Assembly (NCBI GenBank): GCA_023433345.1 | Contig: JAEZDA010000089.1 | Span: forward strand, 1 to 13,052 | Origin: Bacteroidota bacterium | GTDB taxonomy: Bacteria; Bacteroidota; Bacteroidia; Chitinophagales; Chitinophagaceae | Direction of reading: 5' to 3' | DNA length: 13,052 nucleotides | Part shown: positions 6,010 through 13,052 of the stretch, piece after piece | How the letters are laid out: the number at the start of each line of letters is the position of its first letter | How positions within the stretch are numbered: the stretch's first letter is position 1 | The notes under the pieces: model-generated | The model's input: the letters and a program-made list of their open reading frames with translations, nothing else | Told to the model about the DNA's origin: nothing | The model's database searches: none | Position numbers and translations under genes: made by a program

Positions 6010-8223
6010 TTATTCGGGTTCCGTTTTCTTGTGATATGCTTTAATAAATATGGCACCAAGGTTTTTATATGGTGGAACATAATCTTCCCAGCTCTCCCTT
6101 GTGTCTCTTGGCGAGTTTTCAAATTGTTTTGTGAGGTTGGCCCACATAGATTTCCAAACAATATCTTCCCCGGAGGTGAAGGTTTTATTGAGGTAATTGA
6201 TTATAGGTTGATTCAGGTCGCCCTTTCCTATTTCCTTTGTGGAAATGATATGTGCATCAGGACAAACTTCAAGTATTTCATTCAGATTTTTATATCCGCC
6301 GCAACTTCCGAGCAACACCACCTTTGCGCTGCCGGGCAAACGCGAGATGGTTCTGGGAAGCCAATAGCTGTGTCCACGGTGTACAACAATGCTGGGCTGC
6401 ATTCCAATAGATTCTAAATATGAATTCAGATGAACCTGGGCACTGTCATCGAGGTTTGCATCATTATCCAGGGGCCGGTTAACAAACACATGAACTTTTC
6501 CTTTGTTACTCTTCATTTCCACCCATTCCTTCTTATGAGTTATCTGCCAATCTTTTGGTGAAAATGAGTTTACAAATTGCGGGAAGAACATTTTACCATC
6601 TTCATCTCCATAAAAGAAAACCTGCTGTACAATGTTTCCATCATCATCCTGCATATCCTTCCTGCTCACCTCGTAAATCGACGGTATACCCAATGATGCT
6701 GTCAGATCCATTTTATTATTGCTGTCGGCCGAAAGAAAGATGTCGCGCAGAATTCCATAGATGATCTTACCTCTTGAATTATCTTCGTCTACACTTTGCC
6801 GGTAGTTTTCCTCCACGTAACTTAAAATAGTTGAAAGTAACTTTTTATCAGTTATACTGCTGTAAGAATCTGCCACATCAACCGCATCTTCAAGATTGCC
6901 CGTTCTATCAAGATTCGCCACAAAGGCGCGCATCAGCACTTCAGAGCTTGATGCCGGCATCATTTTAAGAAATGTATCAAGTTTGTTATAGTTCGCCGCC
7001 ATCTTAATGAACTTCTTAAAAAAATCGAAATGAACATTCAGCAAAAGCGAGTCCGCCCGCGGCGCAGGCCCCATCTTCTGAAGCATCCGGTTGAAACTAT
7101 GTTTATAGCTCGAAGTATAAATATCTGCCTCGCCCATCACCATCATGAAATACAACTCCTCTGCGGTTAACGGATCGATCGCACGCATTCTTATTGAAAG
7201 ATTATTCTCATTGTGCAATTCATTTATCGGCGTTACAAAGTGGCGCAATGCACGCGATTTCAATGTTTCCCTCAGGCCGTTAGCCCCAAAAACCGCTACC
7301 GGAGTGTCACGCAGTGGCGGGGCCATCCTTTTGTAATAATCCTTTTCTGTTTTCACAAGCAGTTTGTAATAACCCACACTGTCATAACCGCGATCTCCAT
7401 CTCCCACAAACTTTTTAATCTCCTCAATATTTTGCCTGCCGCTAAGAAGATTGTCTAAGAAAGGAAAATAAAATAAAGCATTAGGTGTTTCACTTAACTG
7501 AGCAATTGATTTTACAAGCGCATGCCCGCTACGATGTATCAGCCGGCCTTCAACGGAAGATTTAGACTGTGAGTAGGAATAAAGCTGAGCAGGGTTTTGC
7601 AACGCAGCAATTTGAACCAGGCTGTCTGCAAAGGGCTGATCGGCATATGGCTTTATAGTTTGCAGAATTTTTTCAGGATAAAGGGAACAATATTTCAGGT
7701 AAACTAAATTCCTCACTTCTGGTGCAGACACATTATCATAGAACACCTCCGAGATTATTTTCGCTTTAGAATAAGGAAGGTCGCGGATGATGGTTGTGAG
7801 GCTTTTCCCTTCAGCCTGGTACTTCATTGCATCAAAAACATTACTTATCAAGGCAGGAAGTTCAACTGCAGTTATCTCCCGTCCTTTATAATTTATCCGG
7901 AATAATTTGAGAGAATTCTCAACATAGCTCAGAAACCGGACTTTCTCATTATTTGTGGCCAGTTTATCATTCAATTCGATCCATTCATTCAGCTCTGCAG
8001 TTTTTCTGAAAAGTGCATCAGTTACCTGCACATTCACCGCCTCGTTGTTACCGGCATGAAATACATTATCAATCTTCCCGTCGAGTTTATCAATTTGCTT
8101 TTGCTCTTTTGCGATCTTGTCGTGAAAGAATACCCGGCTAAGAGGAATAGAAAGCGTATCAACCGAAGCATGTGATCTCGCAGAAATGAAAAGGAGTAAA
8201 AAAAAGATGGCCAGATTTCGCAT
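6010..8223 (-). CDS. Secreted protein of unknown family with a C-terminal caspase/separase-like (clan CD) motif pair
   Basis: I do not recognise a named family. The frame is open back to an ATG at 8313, but I choose the ATG at 8223 because it begins a clean Sec signal peptide (MRNLAIFFLLLFISARSHA, cleavage likely after SHA), giving 737 residues; no lipobox is present. Residues of about 25-560 look mostly alpha-helical, with no repeat I can name. From about 575 to 715 there is an alpha/beta-like segment: a strand VHVFV, then IVVHRGHSYW with His615 and His618, then KVVLLGSCGGY with Cys641. A hydrophobic strand ending in His, followed by another ending in Gly-Ser-Cys, is the clan CD cysteine-peptidase pattern (separase, CHAT, caspase, gingipain). 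The 23-residue His-Cys spacing is short and nearest to separase. In place of the usual His-Gly there is His-Ser, so activity is uncertain. It probably shares an operon with the ABC exporter. Confidence 0.8.
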   Translation of the reverse strand: MRNLAIFFLLLFISARSHASVDTLSIPLSRVFFHDKIAKEQKQIDKLDGKIDNVFHAGNNEAVNVQVTDALFRKTAELNEWIELNDKLATNNEKVRFLSYVENSLKLFRINYKGREITAVELPALISNVFDAMKYQAEGKSLTTIIRDLPYSKAKIISEVFYDNVSAPEVRNLVYLKYCSLYPEKILQTIKPYADQPFADSLVQIAALQNPAQLYSYSQSKSSVEGRLIHRSGHALVKSIAQLSETPNALFYFPFLDNLLSGRQNIEEIKKFVGDGDRGYDSVGYYKLLVKTEKDYYKRMAPPLRDTPVAVFGANGLRETLKSRALRHFVTPINELHNENNLSIRMRAIDPLTAEELYFMMVMGEADIYTSSYKHSFNRMLQKMGPAPRADSLLLNVHFDFFKKFIKMAANYNKLDTFLKMMPASSSEVLMRAFVANLDRTGNLEDAVDVADSYSSITDKKLLSTILSYVEENYRQSVDEDNSRGKIIYGILRDIFLSADSNNKMDLTASLGIPSIYEVSRKDMQDDDGNIVQQVFFYGDEDGKMFFPQFVNSFSPKDWQITHKKEWVEMKSNKGKVHVFVNRPLDNDANLDDSAQVHLNSYLESIGMQPSIVVHRGHSYWLPRTISRLPGSAKVVLLGSCGGYKNLNEILEVCPDAHIISTKEIGKGDLNQPIINYLNKTFTSGEDIVWKSMWANLTKQFENSPRDTRESWEDYVPPYKNLGAIFIKAYHKKTEPE

Positions 8224-8238
8224 AAATGCACTTATACG

Positions 8239-8246
8239 CAAAGATG
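8239..8246 (-). promoter_or_regulatory. Weak -7-like element before the secreted protein gene
   Basis: Read on the - strand this is CATCTTTG, seven of eight positions of TAnnTTTG, 15 bp before the preferred ATG at 8223. It would be too close to, or inside, the gene if translation began at 8313, so it mildly supports the 8223 start. No -33 element is visible. Confidence 0.25.
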
Positions 8247-8354
8247 ATGCTATTTCCTCATAAACTAGCCTGTATTGCCACCGAAGGAGCCCACCTCTGT
8301 AACCGTTTAACAATTTGATAATACCTTAACCGGAGCAATGGCTTTTATTGAGGC

Positions 8355-8362
8355 TAATTTTG
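8355..8362 (+). promoter_or_regulatory. Candidate -7 promoter element of the two-component operon
   Basis: TAATTTTG matches TAnnTTTG exactly and ends 13 bp before the response regulator ATG, giving a very short leader. It sits in the 152-bp divergent region between this gene and the secreted protein gene (start 8223), so both promoters share one control region. Confidence 0.5.
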
Positions 8363-8375
8363 CATAATTACTTTT

Positions 8376-9050
8376 ATGAAAAAAGGTGTGATTCTTATTG
8401 CGGATGACGAACCCGATATATTGGAGATCGTTTCATTTAACCTTCAGAACGAGGGTTATGAGGTGATAACGGCCACAAACGGAAATGAGGCATTCGAAAA
8501 GGCAAAAAAAGCAAACCCTGATCTGATCATTCTTGATGTGATGATGCCCGGCAAAACAGGCATTGATGTTTGCAGGATGCTTCGCGCGGTACCAGACATG
8601 AGGGAAACGATGATAATTTTTCTTACCGCGATGAATGATGAAACCTCGGAGATCACCGGCCTCGAATCTGGTGCAGACGATTATATTTCAAAACCCGTGA
8701 GTCCGAAGATCCTTCTCAGCAAAGTGAATGCATTGTTTCGTCGCATTAACAATTCAGATGTTTCGAAAGTAACTGTAGTTGGCGAAATGAAAATTGATCG
8801 CGAAAAATATCTTGTTTATCACAACAAAAACGAGGTTGTTCTCGCCCGCAAAGAATTCGAATTGCTTGCCCTTCTTGCGTCTAAGCCTGGTAAAGTTTTC
8901 CTTCGAAATGAAATACTTAACCAGATCTGGGGAACAGAGGTAATTGTGGGCGACAGAACCATTGATGTGCATATACGGAAGATCAGGCAAAAGCTCGATA
9001 TGGATTGTATCTCCACGGTTAAAGGTGTTGGCTATAAGTTTGAGTTATAA
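8376..9050 (+). CDS. Response regulator, OmpR/PhoB family
   Basis: This is a two-domain transcription factor switched by phosphorylation. The receiver domain (residues 1-120) has the acidic pair Asp10-Asp11, phospho-acceptor Asp54 in LILDVMMPG, Thr84 and Lys106 (SKP), all in place. The C-terminal winged helix (about 130-224) has the family's LARKEFELLALLASKPGKV start, the recognition helix region around VGDRTIDVHIRKIRQKL and the closing hairpin GVGYKFEL. Length (224) is normal. It is followed after 61 bp by its likely partner kinase. It resembles the PhoB/PhoP-type regulators often paired with a short PhoR-like kinase in Bacteroidota, but the regulated genes cannot be told from sequence; the divergent secreted-protein/ABC unit is one candidate. 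Confidence 0.95.
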   Translation: MKKGVILIADDEPDILEIVSFNLQNEGYEVITATNGNEAFEKAKKANPDLIILDVMMPGKTGIDVCRMLRAVPDMRETMIIFLTAMNDETSEITGLESGADDYISKPVSPKILLSKVNALFRRINNSDVSKVTVVGEMKIDREKYLVYHNKNEVVLARKEFELLALLASKPGKVFLRNEILNQIWGTEVIVGDRTIDVHIRKIRQKLDMDCISTVKGVGYKFEL

Positions 9051-9111
9051 CAGTCAATTTAATTGAGCTACCTTCGGCCACTTTCAGCATTCGATCTTTA
9101 AACCGGGCATA

Positions 9112-10155
9112 ATGCTCTCTAAAAAAAATCTTTCACCACAGCAGCTTTCAGCACTTACCGCGGCGATGCTCTCGTTTCCTATTGCATTGGGCATCTTTGT
9201 TTTTAAACCGGTGTGGTGGATAGCATTGCTTTCGTTTGTTGTTATTTTTTCCGGCAGCTATGGCCTGATCCTGTTTTCACTTCAAACCTTTATTTATAGA
9301 AAGATCAAACTTATCTATAAGCTCATTTCACAAACCAAGGCAACAAAGCGGGAAGAATTTTACTATAAAAAAGTGTTGCCGCAAAAAGGAATTGACGAAG
9401 TAAGAATAGACGTTGAGAACTGGGCGAAGCAAAAAAAACAGGAAGTGGAACTCCTTAAGGAAAATGAACGCTTCAGAAAAGAGTTTCTTCAAAACCTGAG
9501 TCATGAATTGAAGACACCGATTTTTGCTATTCAGGGCTATGTGGAAACGCTTCTTGGAGGAGCGATCAACAACGAAGCTGTGAATACGAAATTTCTGCAG
9601 AGTACCTCGCGAAACATAGAAAGATTAGTTAACCTGCTGGATGATCTGGATGAAATTTCTAAACTTGAAAGCGGAGAATGGAAAGTTAACCTGCAGTCCT
9701 TCATTATTCAGGACCTGGTGAAAGAAGTATTTGATTCCCTCGAAATAAAACTTCGGGAAAAAAATATTGAAGCCTTTATTAAGAAAGGTTGTGAGCTGCC
9801 ATTAACTGTAGTTGCAGATAAGGAAAAGATCCGGCAGGTATTCATTAACCTCATCGACAACGCAATAAAATATGGCAGGGAGAATGGAATTATCGAAGCA
9901 AGTTTTTACAATGTTGATGGCAAAAGTATCCTGATAGAAATAAGTGACGACGGTTATGGAATTTCATCAGAACATATGTCGAGGCTTTTCGAACGGTTTT
10001 ACCGAACTGATGCGGCACGTAGTCGTGGCGCGGGAGGAAGCGGACTGGGTCTTTCAATTTGCAAACACATTATGGAGGCGCACGGTCAGTCGATTCATGT
10101 GAGGAGTAAGGTAGATGTCGGAACAACTTTTGGATTTTCTCTTCCTTCCAAATAA
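9112..10155 (+). CDS. Sensor histidine kinase, PhoR-like, with minimal sensor region
   Basis: This inner-membrane kinase should phosphorylate the response regulator encoded just upstream. Two membrane helices (about 12-31 and 34-57) are joined by only a few residues, so there is almost no periplasmic domain, and neither HAMP nor PAS is recognisable. A coiled-coil-like linker (about 60-120) leads to the HisKA domain with His131 in LSHELKTP. The HATPase domain has the N box with Asn250 (LIDNAIKYG), G1 DDGYG (279-283), the F box LFERFYR and G2 GGSGLGL (308-314). All catalytic motifs are intact. At 347 residues it is short, typical of this Bacteroidota subgroup. With no ligand-binding domain, the signal is probably sensed within the membrane or via a partner protein. 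Confidence 0.94.
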   Translation: MLSKKNLSPQQLSALTAAMLSFPIALGIFVFKPVWWIALLSFVVIFSGSYGLILFSLQTFIYRKIKLIYKLISQTKATKREEFYYKKVLPQKGIDEVRIDVENWAKQKKQEVELLKENERFRKEFLQNLSHELKTPIFAIQGYVETLLGGAINNEAVNTKFLQSTSRNIERLVNLLDDLDEISKLESGEWKVNLQSFIIQDLVKEVFDSLEIKLREKNIEAFIKKGCELPLTVVADKEKIRQVFINLIDNAIKYGRENGIIEASFYNVDGKSILIEISDDGYGISSEHMSRLFERFYRTDAARSRGAGGSGLGLSICKHIMEAHGQSIHVRSKVDVGTTFGFSLPSK

Positions 10156-10159
10156 GAAT

Positions 10160-10183
10160 GCCACCCTTAAGAATAAAGGTGGC
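10160..10183. terminator. Hairpin terminator between the convergent kinase and lipoprotein genes
   Basis: GCCACC and GGTGGC pair as a 6-bp GC-rich stem, extended inside by one mismatch and two A-T pairs around a small A-rich loop. It starts 5 bp after the kinase stop codon. On the + strand it is followed by TTCTAATT, and on the - strand by ATTCTTATTT, so it could end transcription from both sides. Confidence 0.6.
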
Positions 10184-10224
10184 TTCTAATTAACCTGCTG
10201 TATTGATCAGGAAATTATCTTTTA

Positions 10225-11662
10225 TCAGTAGCTGAATTTTGTCCATGTCTTCCACCAGGTATCTCCTGATGATGCTGCACCAACATAAGTTACGGGCGTG
10301 AAGAATGAACCAAGTTTCGCGTGTGAGAAACTTGCCCCGGTATTTATCATTGAACCGGCTGTTGGGTTGAAATCAGGATTTGAATAATTGAATGCATCAC
10401 CCAATCCAAGGTCATTATTAGTGGCAATTATCCTGTTACCAAAGGAAGGCGTGTTGAACCATGCGGCAATTGATGCAGTGTTTGCGCCTGTTGGAACGGT
10501 TGCACTAGCTGCATACGTTACTTCTTCTCCGGCCGGTGAACCCGCGATCACAGTATTTTGAACAAAAAGGCCTTGTGAGGCTAAGTTGATGTTAAGGTCT
10601 GTAGGTCTTCCTTTGCTTCCATCTATTAGTAAGCCTTTTGGCCATCCGGCAATTATCGAATTGAAAAGGCTGATCGAGGAATTTCTTCTTATCTGCGCAC
10701 CTGCGAGGTAAAGATTACTTCCCCTGTTTGCGAGTGTTGCTTTCGGGCCGAGGATGGTGAAGTTGCTGAACACTGCAGAAAGTTTGTGGCATATTCTCAC
10801 TTCCATTCGCATCATTATCACTTTCAAAACCCTCCACCTTGCTGATGTCTGCCGCCGAGCTGTCGCGTAATACAATTCCAAACTGCAGATTACCCGTATA
10901 GCCCGCATCAGTATCAAAATCGTCATCCAACGTATGATAAGCGATGAGATGAGAAGCATTCACAGTTCCGCCAAAAAATTCGAAAGCGTCATCGTTTGCG
11001 TATGAAACCTGAATGTGATCTATGATGGTTTGATTTCCCACTCCTGCGAGTGTTAAACTATTGATTTCTTTATCCGGTAAAAATGCATAACCGGCGTATT
11101 CTATTCTTACATACCGCAATACTCCGCTGTTATCGGCGGGGTTCTGTTGTTGAGAAACAGGCGTGCCATATAAACCGAGGCCATCGCTGTTATTGATACC
11201 ACCTTCTATTTCACCGATACCCTGAACGCCGTTAAATGAACTGTTGGTGGGAGCATTTCCAAGGATGACGATGCCCGCCCAATCCCCACGCTGCGGAGAA
11301 GGTTCTTCAGAGGTAAAAACTATAGGCTCATTAGCTGTTCCTTCCGCGATAATCTTTGAACTTCTTGTAATGATCAATCCCCCGTTTCTTCCCCTTTCCC
11401 CCACGATTTTCGTTCCTGGCTCAATGGTTAAAACGGCTCCGTTAGTAACGTATACCAACCCGCGAAGCTTGTAAGTATGTTCCTTTTTCAGAGTTCGGTT
11501 TTCGATGATCCTTCCTTCAAGAATTACATTTTCTGTGTTTACAGGCGGGTTCACTATGGTGTCATTGCCGTCTACTTCAATTTTGCGGCATTGAACTAAA
11601 ACCATTGACACAATCGCCAGGCCCAATAAAGCTCTTTTCATATTTGTTTTAGGTTTAATCAT
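10225..11662 (-). pseudogene. Surface lipoprotein with beta-helix-like repeats, broken by a one-base frameshift
   Basis: Two overlapping reading frames together make one protein of about 471-478 residues. The first (from 11662) reads well to Pro-Gln-Thr294 and then goes out of register, stopping at 10715; the second carries the rest, from SAVFSNF to the stop at 10225. Removing one A from the AAA at 10779-10781 restores PQTSAVFSNF. The N-terminus is a signal peptide; the better start is the second Met (11641), giving MKRALLGLAIVSMVLVQC with a probable lipid-modified Cys18, although Gln at -1 is unusual. The middle has short Gly/Asn-rich, strand-like repeats (LTIEPGTKIVGE, LIITRSSKIIAEG) as in right-handed beta-helix proteins. 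The C-terminus ends TWWKTWTKFSY. Its first ATG abuts the stop of the TonB receptor, so the two form one operon, suggesting an outer-membrane receptor with a surface partner. Substrate unknown. A sequencing error cannot be excluded. Confidence 0.8.
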
Positions 11663-13052
11663 TTAGAAATTATAGGAAAATGACAAGCTAAGATTCGCAC
11701 CGTATTTCCTGCTGATTGCCAGAGCGTCTTTGGATCTGTCAAACTTCCTGTTGTTGTTCAGGTCGTGATAAAACGTCGCCTCACGGTTAAGGATATCCGA
11801 AATATTTAGTTTTAATTCTCCTTTGTTCCTGATCACTTTTTTAGCTAACTGGAAATCTATAATTGCCCGGGGTGCTTCCCATACAGGCGGATAGCTGTCG
11901 TTGATTGTTGTTCCGTTGCTGGTGGAGTTGCCGACATAGTAGATCCGTCTACCGATTTGGTTGATCAGCAGAGTTGATGACAGGCCATGTTTTGCGATGT
12001 CGTACTGCAAACCAAGATTCAGCAGGTAGGGGCTTTGACCCTGCATAGGCCTGTTCAATCCGTCAACGCGATTGTAGATATAGGAAAGGTTCCCCTGCAC
12101 TACGAAATTTCTAAGCGCAGTTATGCGACCGAGTTTTTTCCTGAACTCCATCTCAATACCATAACTTCTCGCGCTTTGTGCATTAATGTAATTGAAGGTG
12201 CTGCTGCTTCCCGCGCCGGATTGATTGAAGTACAGTTCGATTGGTTTACTGAAAAATTTATAAAAAACACCTACCGTAAACATTTCTCCGGAACCCGGAT
12301 ATAGTTCGTACCGAAGATCCGCGTTAGTAACGCGGGTGCGTTCAAGTTTGGGCTCGCCGGTAATAGTGGCACCCAAATCAAAGTCATAAAATGCGAAGGA
12401 ACTAAGTTCCCTGAATTCAGGGCGAATAACAGTTTGCGAGCCAGACAAACGTATATTAGTGTGATGACGGAGTTTATACGTCAGGTTGAGACCCGGAAGG
12501 AAGTCGGTCTTTTTGCTGTGAAAATGGCGTGGATCAGAGCGTTTCATGCTTCCCACCACCTGGTCAAAATGTTCGATCCTTAAACCCCACACAAAACGTA
12601 ACTTCCCCCAAATGTTATTATCGAACTGAATGTAACCTGCATTCAGAATCGAGTTGGCAACATAACTGTAACGCGCATCCGAAATTTCGTTGAAAGCAAA
12701 TTTATTGTCGAACCCATCCCCAAAATTTTCCGGGCTGAATACAAACGAAGCATCGAGATGACGTAAAGTCGGATTATCTGATGGAAGATAAACTGCAAAT
12801 GGCCTGCTGTTGAAAAGGCGGTCCTTTACCTGGAACATGTACCCGCCTTTCACAGACTGGGAAAGACCACCGATAGTAAAATTGTGCGTAAGGTTTGCAC
12901 CCGCTGTATAATTATAATCGTTTAAAAAACCATAGTAGCGACTCCCGCTCTTTTGCGAAGTTCGAGACGCACCGATGAGCAAAGAATAGGGTGAATTAGG
13001 ATCCGCAGGGTCGTCTTGATTATATTGCAAACGTCTTTGATCAGGGATGTAT
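11663..13052 (-). CDS. TonB-dependent outer-membrane receptor, C-terminal part (runs off the right edge)
   Basis: The last 462 residues of a TonB-dependent receptor are present; the frame stays open to the window edge, so the N-terminus (signal peptide, plug, and perhaps a carboxypeptidase-like domain) lies outside. The visible part is an outer-membrane beta-barrel: alternating amphipathic strands with aromatic girdles (FVWGLRIEHFDQ, LNLTYKLRHHTNIRLSGSQT, GIEMEFRKKLG, LLNLGLQYDIA), the motif VIRPEFRELSSFAFYDF, the family's LNISDILNREATFYHD near the end, and a terminal Phe (SFSYNF) for barrel assembly. It resembles outer-membrane beta-barrel family proteins of Bacteroidota that transport nutrients or metal complexes using TonB energy. 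A TTG at 13030 is not its start. The lipoprotein gene begins directly after its stop codon. Confidence 0.9.
   Translation of the reverse strand, partial: YIPDQRRLQYNQDDPADPNSPYSLLIGASRTSQKSGSRYYGFLNDYNYTAGANLTHNFTIGGLSQSVKGGYMFQVKDRLFNSRPFAVYLPSDNPTLRHLDASFVFSPENFGDGFDNKFAFNEISDARYSYVANSILNAGYIQFDNNIWGKLRFVWGLRIEHFDQVVGSMKRSDPRHFHSKKTDFLPGLNLTYKLRHHTNIRLSGSQTVIRPEFRELSSFAFYDFDLGATITGEPKLERTRVTNADLRYELYPGSGEMFTVGVFYKFFSKPIELYFNQSGAGSSSTFNYINAQSARSYGIEMEFRKKLGRITALRNFVVQGNLSYIYNRVDGLNRPMQGQSPYLLNLGLQYDIAKHGLSSTLLINQIGRRIYYVGNSTSNGTTINDSYPPVWEAPRAIIDFQLAKKVIRNKGELKLNISDILNREATFYHDLNNNRKFDRSKDALAISRKYGANLSLSFSYNF

Noticed and set aside
8224..8313. Extension of the secreted protein by 30 residues to an ATG at 8313
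   Set aside because: The extra residues are charged and unlike a secretion signal, and would bury a good signal peptide that begins at the ATG at 8223.
9069..9076. TACCTTCG before the histidine kinase as a separate promoter
   Set aside because: It deviates from the TAnnTTTG element, has no -33 partner, and the 61-bp gap is compatible with simple co-transcription from the regulator promoter.
10770..10790. Programmed ribosomal frameshift in the lipoprotein gene
   Set aside because: The site has no classical slippery heptamer, and a single inserted base explains the break more simply.
13028..13030. TTG at 13030 as the start of the receptor gene
   Set aside because: The frame remains open to the window edge and the visible protein is only the C-terminal barrel, so the gene begins outside the window.

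Overview
The window looks like chromosomal DNA of a Bacteroidota bacterium, most likely near the Chitinophagaceae/Sphingobacteriia. The grounds are a long ATP synthase a subunit with a signal peptide, a TonB-dependent receptor followed directly by a surface lipoprotein gene, a PhoB/PhoR-like pair of the Bacteroidota type, AT-rich translation starts with little Shine-Dalgarno sequence, and several exact matches to the Bacteroidota -7 promoter element TAnnTTTG just upstream of genes. This placement is inferred from family features; no database search was possible.

Layout from left to right. (1) clpX, the ClpXP unfoldase, lies on the + strand at 81-1328 behind its own candidate promoter. (2) A 263-bp convergent junction (1329-1591) is filled with two kinds of degenerate short repeats. 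(3) On the - strand is an incomplete ATP synthase operon in transcription order atpB (a), atpE (c), atpF (b), atpH (delta). It stops where atpA would normally follow. A perfect 11-bp inverted repeat and a promoter-like element lie between atpE and atpF. (4) Further upstream on the - strand is an MsbA-type ABC exporter, preceded after only 24 bp by a secreted protein of about 737 residues with no recognised family. The end of that protein carries a His...Cys motif pair resembling the caspase/separase-like (clan CD) peptidase core. (5) Divergent from this pair is a two-component system on the + strand: an OmpR/PhoB-type response regulator and a histidine kinase with almost no extracytoplasmic part. 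(6) Convergent with the kinase, across a small hairpin terminator, are a surface beta-helix-like lipoprotein gene broken by a one-base frameshift and the C-terminal part of a TonB-dependent receptor that runs off the right edge.

Most of the window is core metabolism and proteostasis. The least explained part is 4195-8375: a secreted, possibly clan CD-fold protein coupled to an ABC exporter, divergent from a two-component system. The TonB receptor and lipoprotein look like an outer-membrane binding or uptake pair of unknown substrate, with the lipoprotein apparently disrupted in this assembly.
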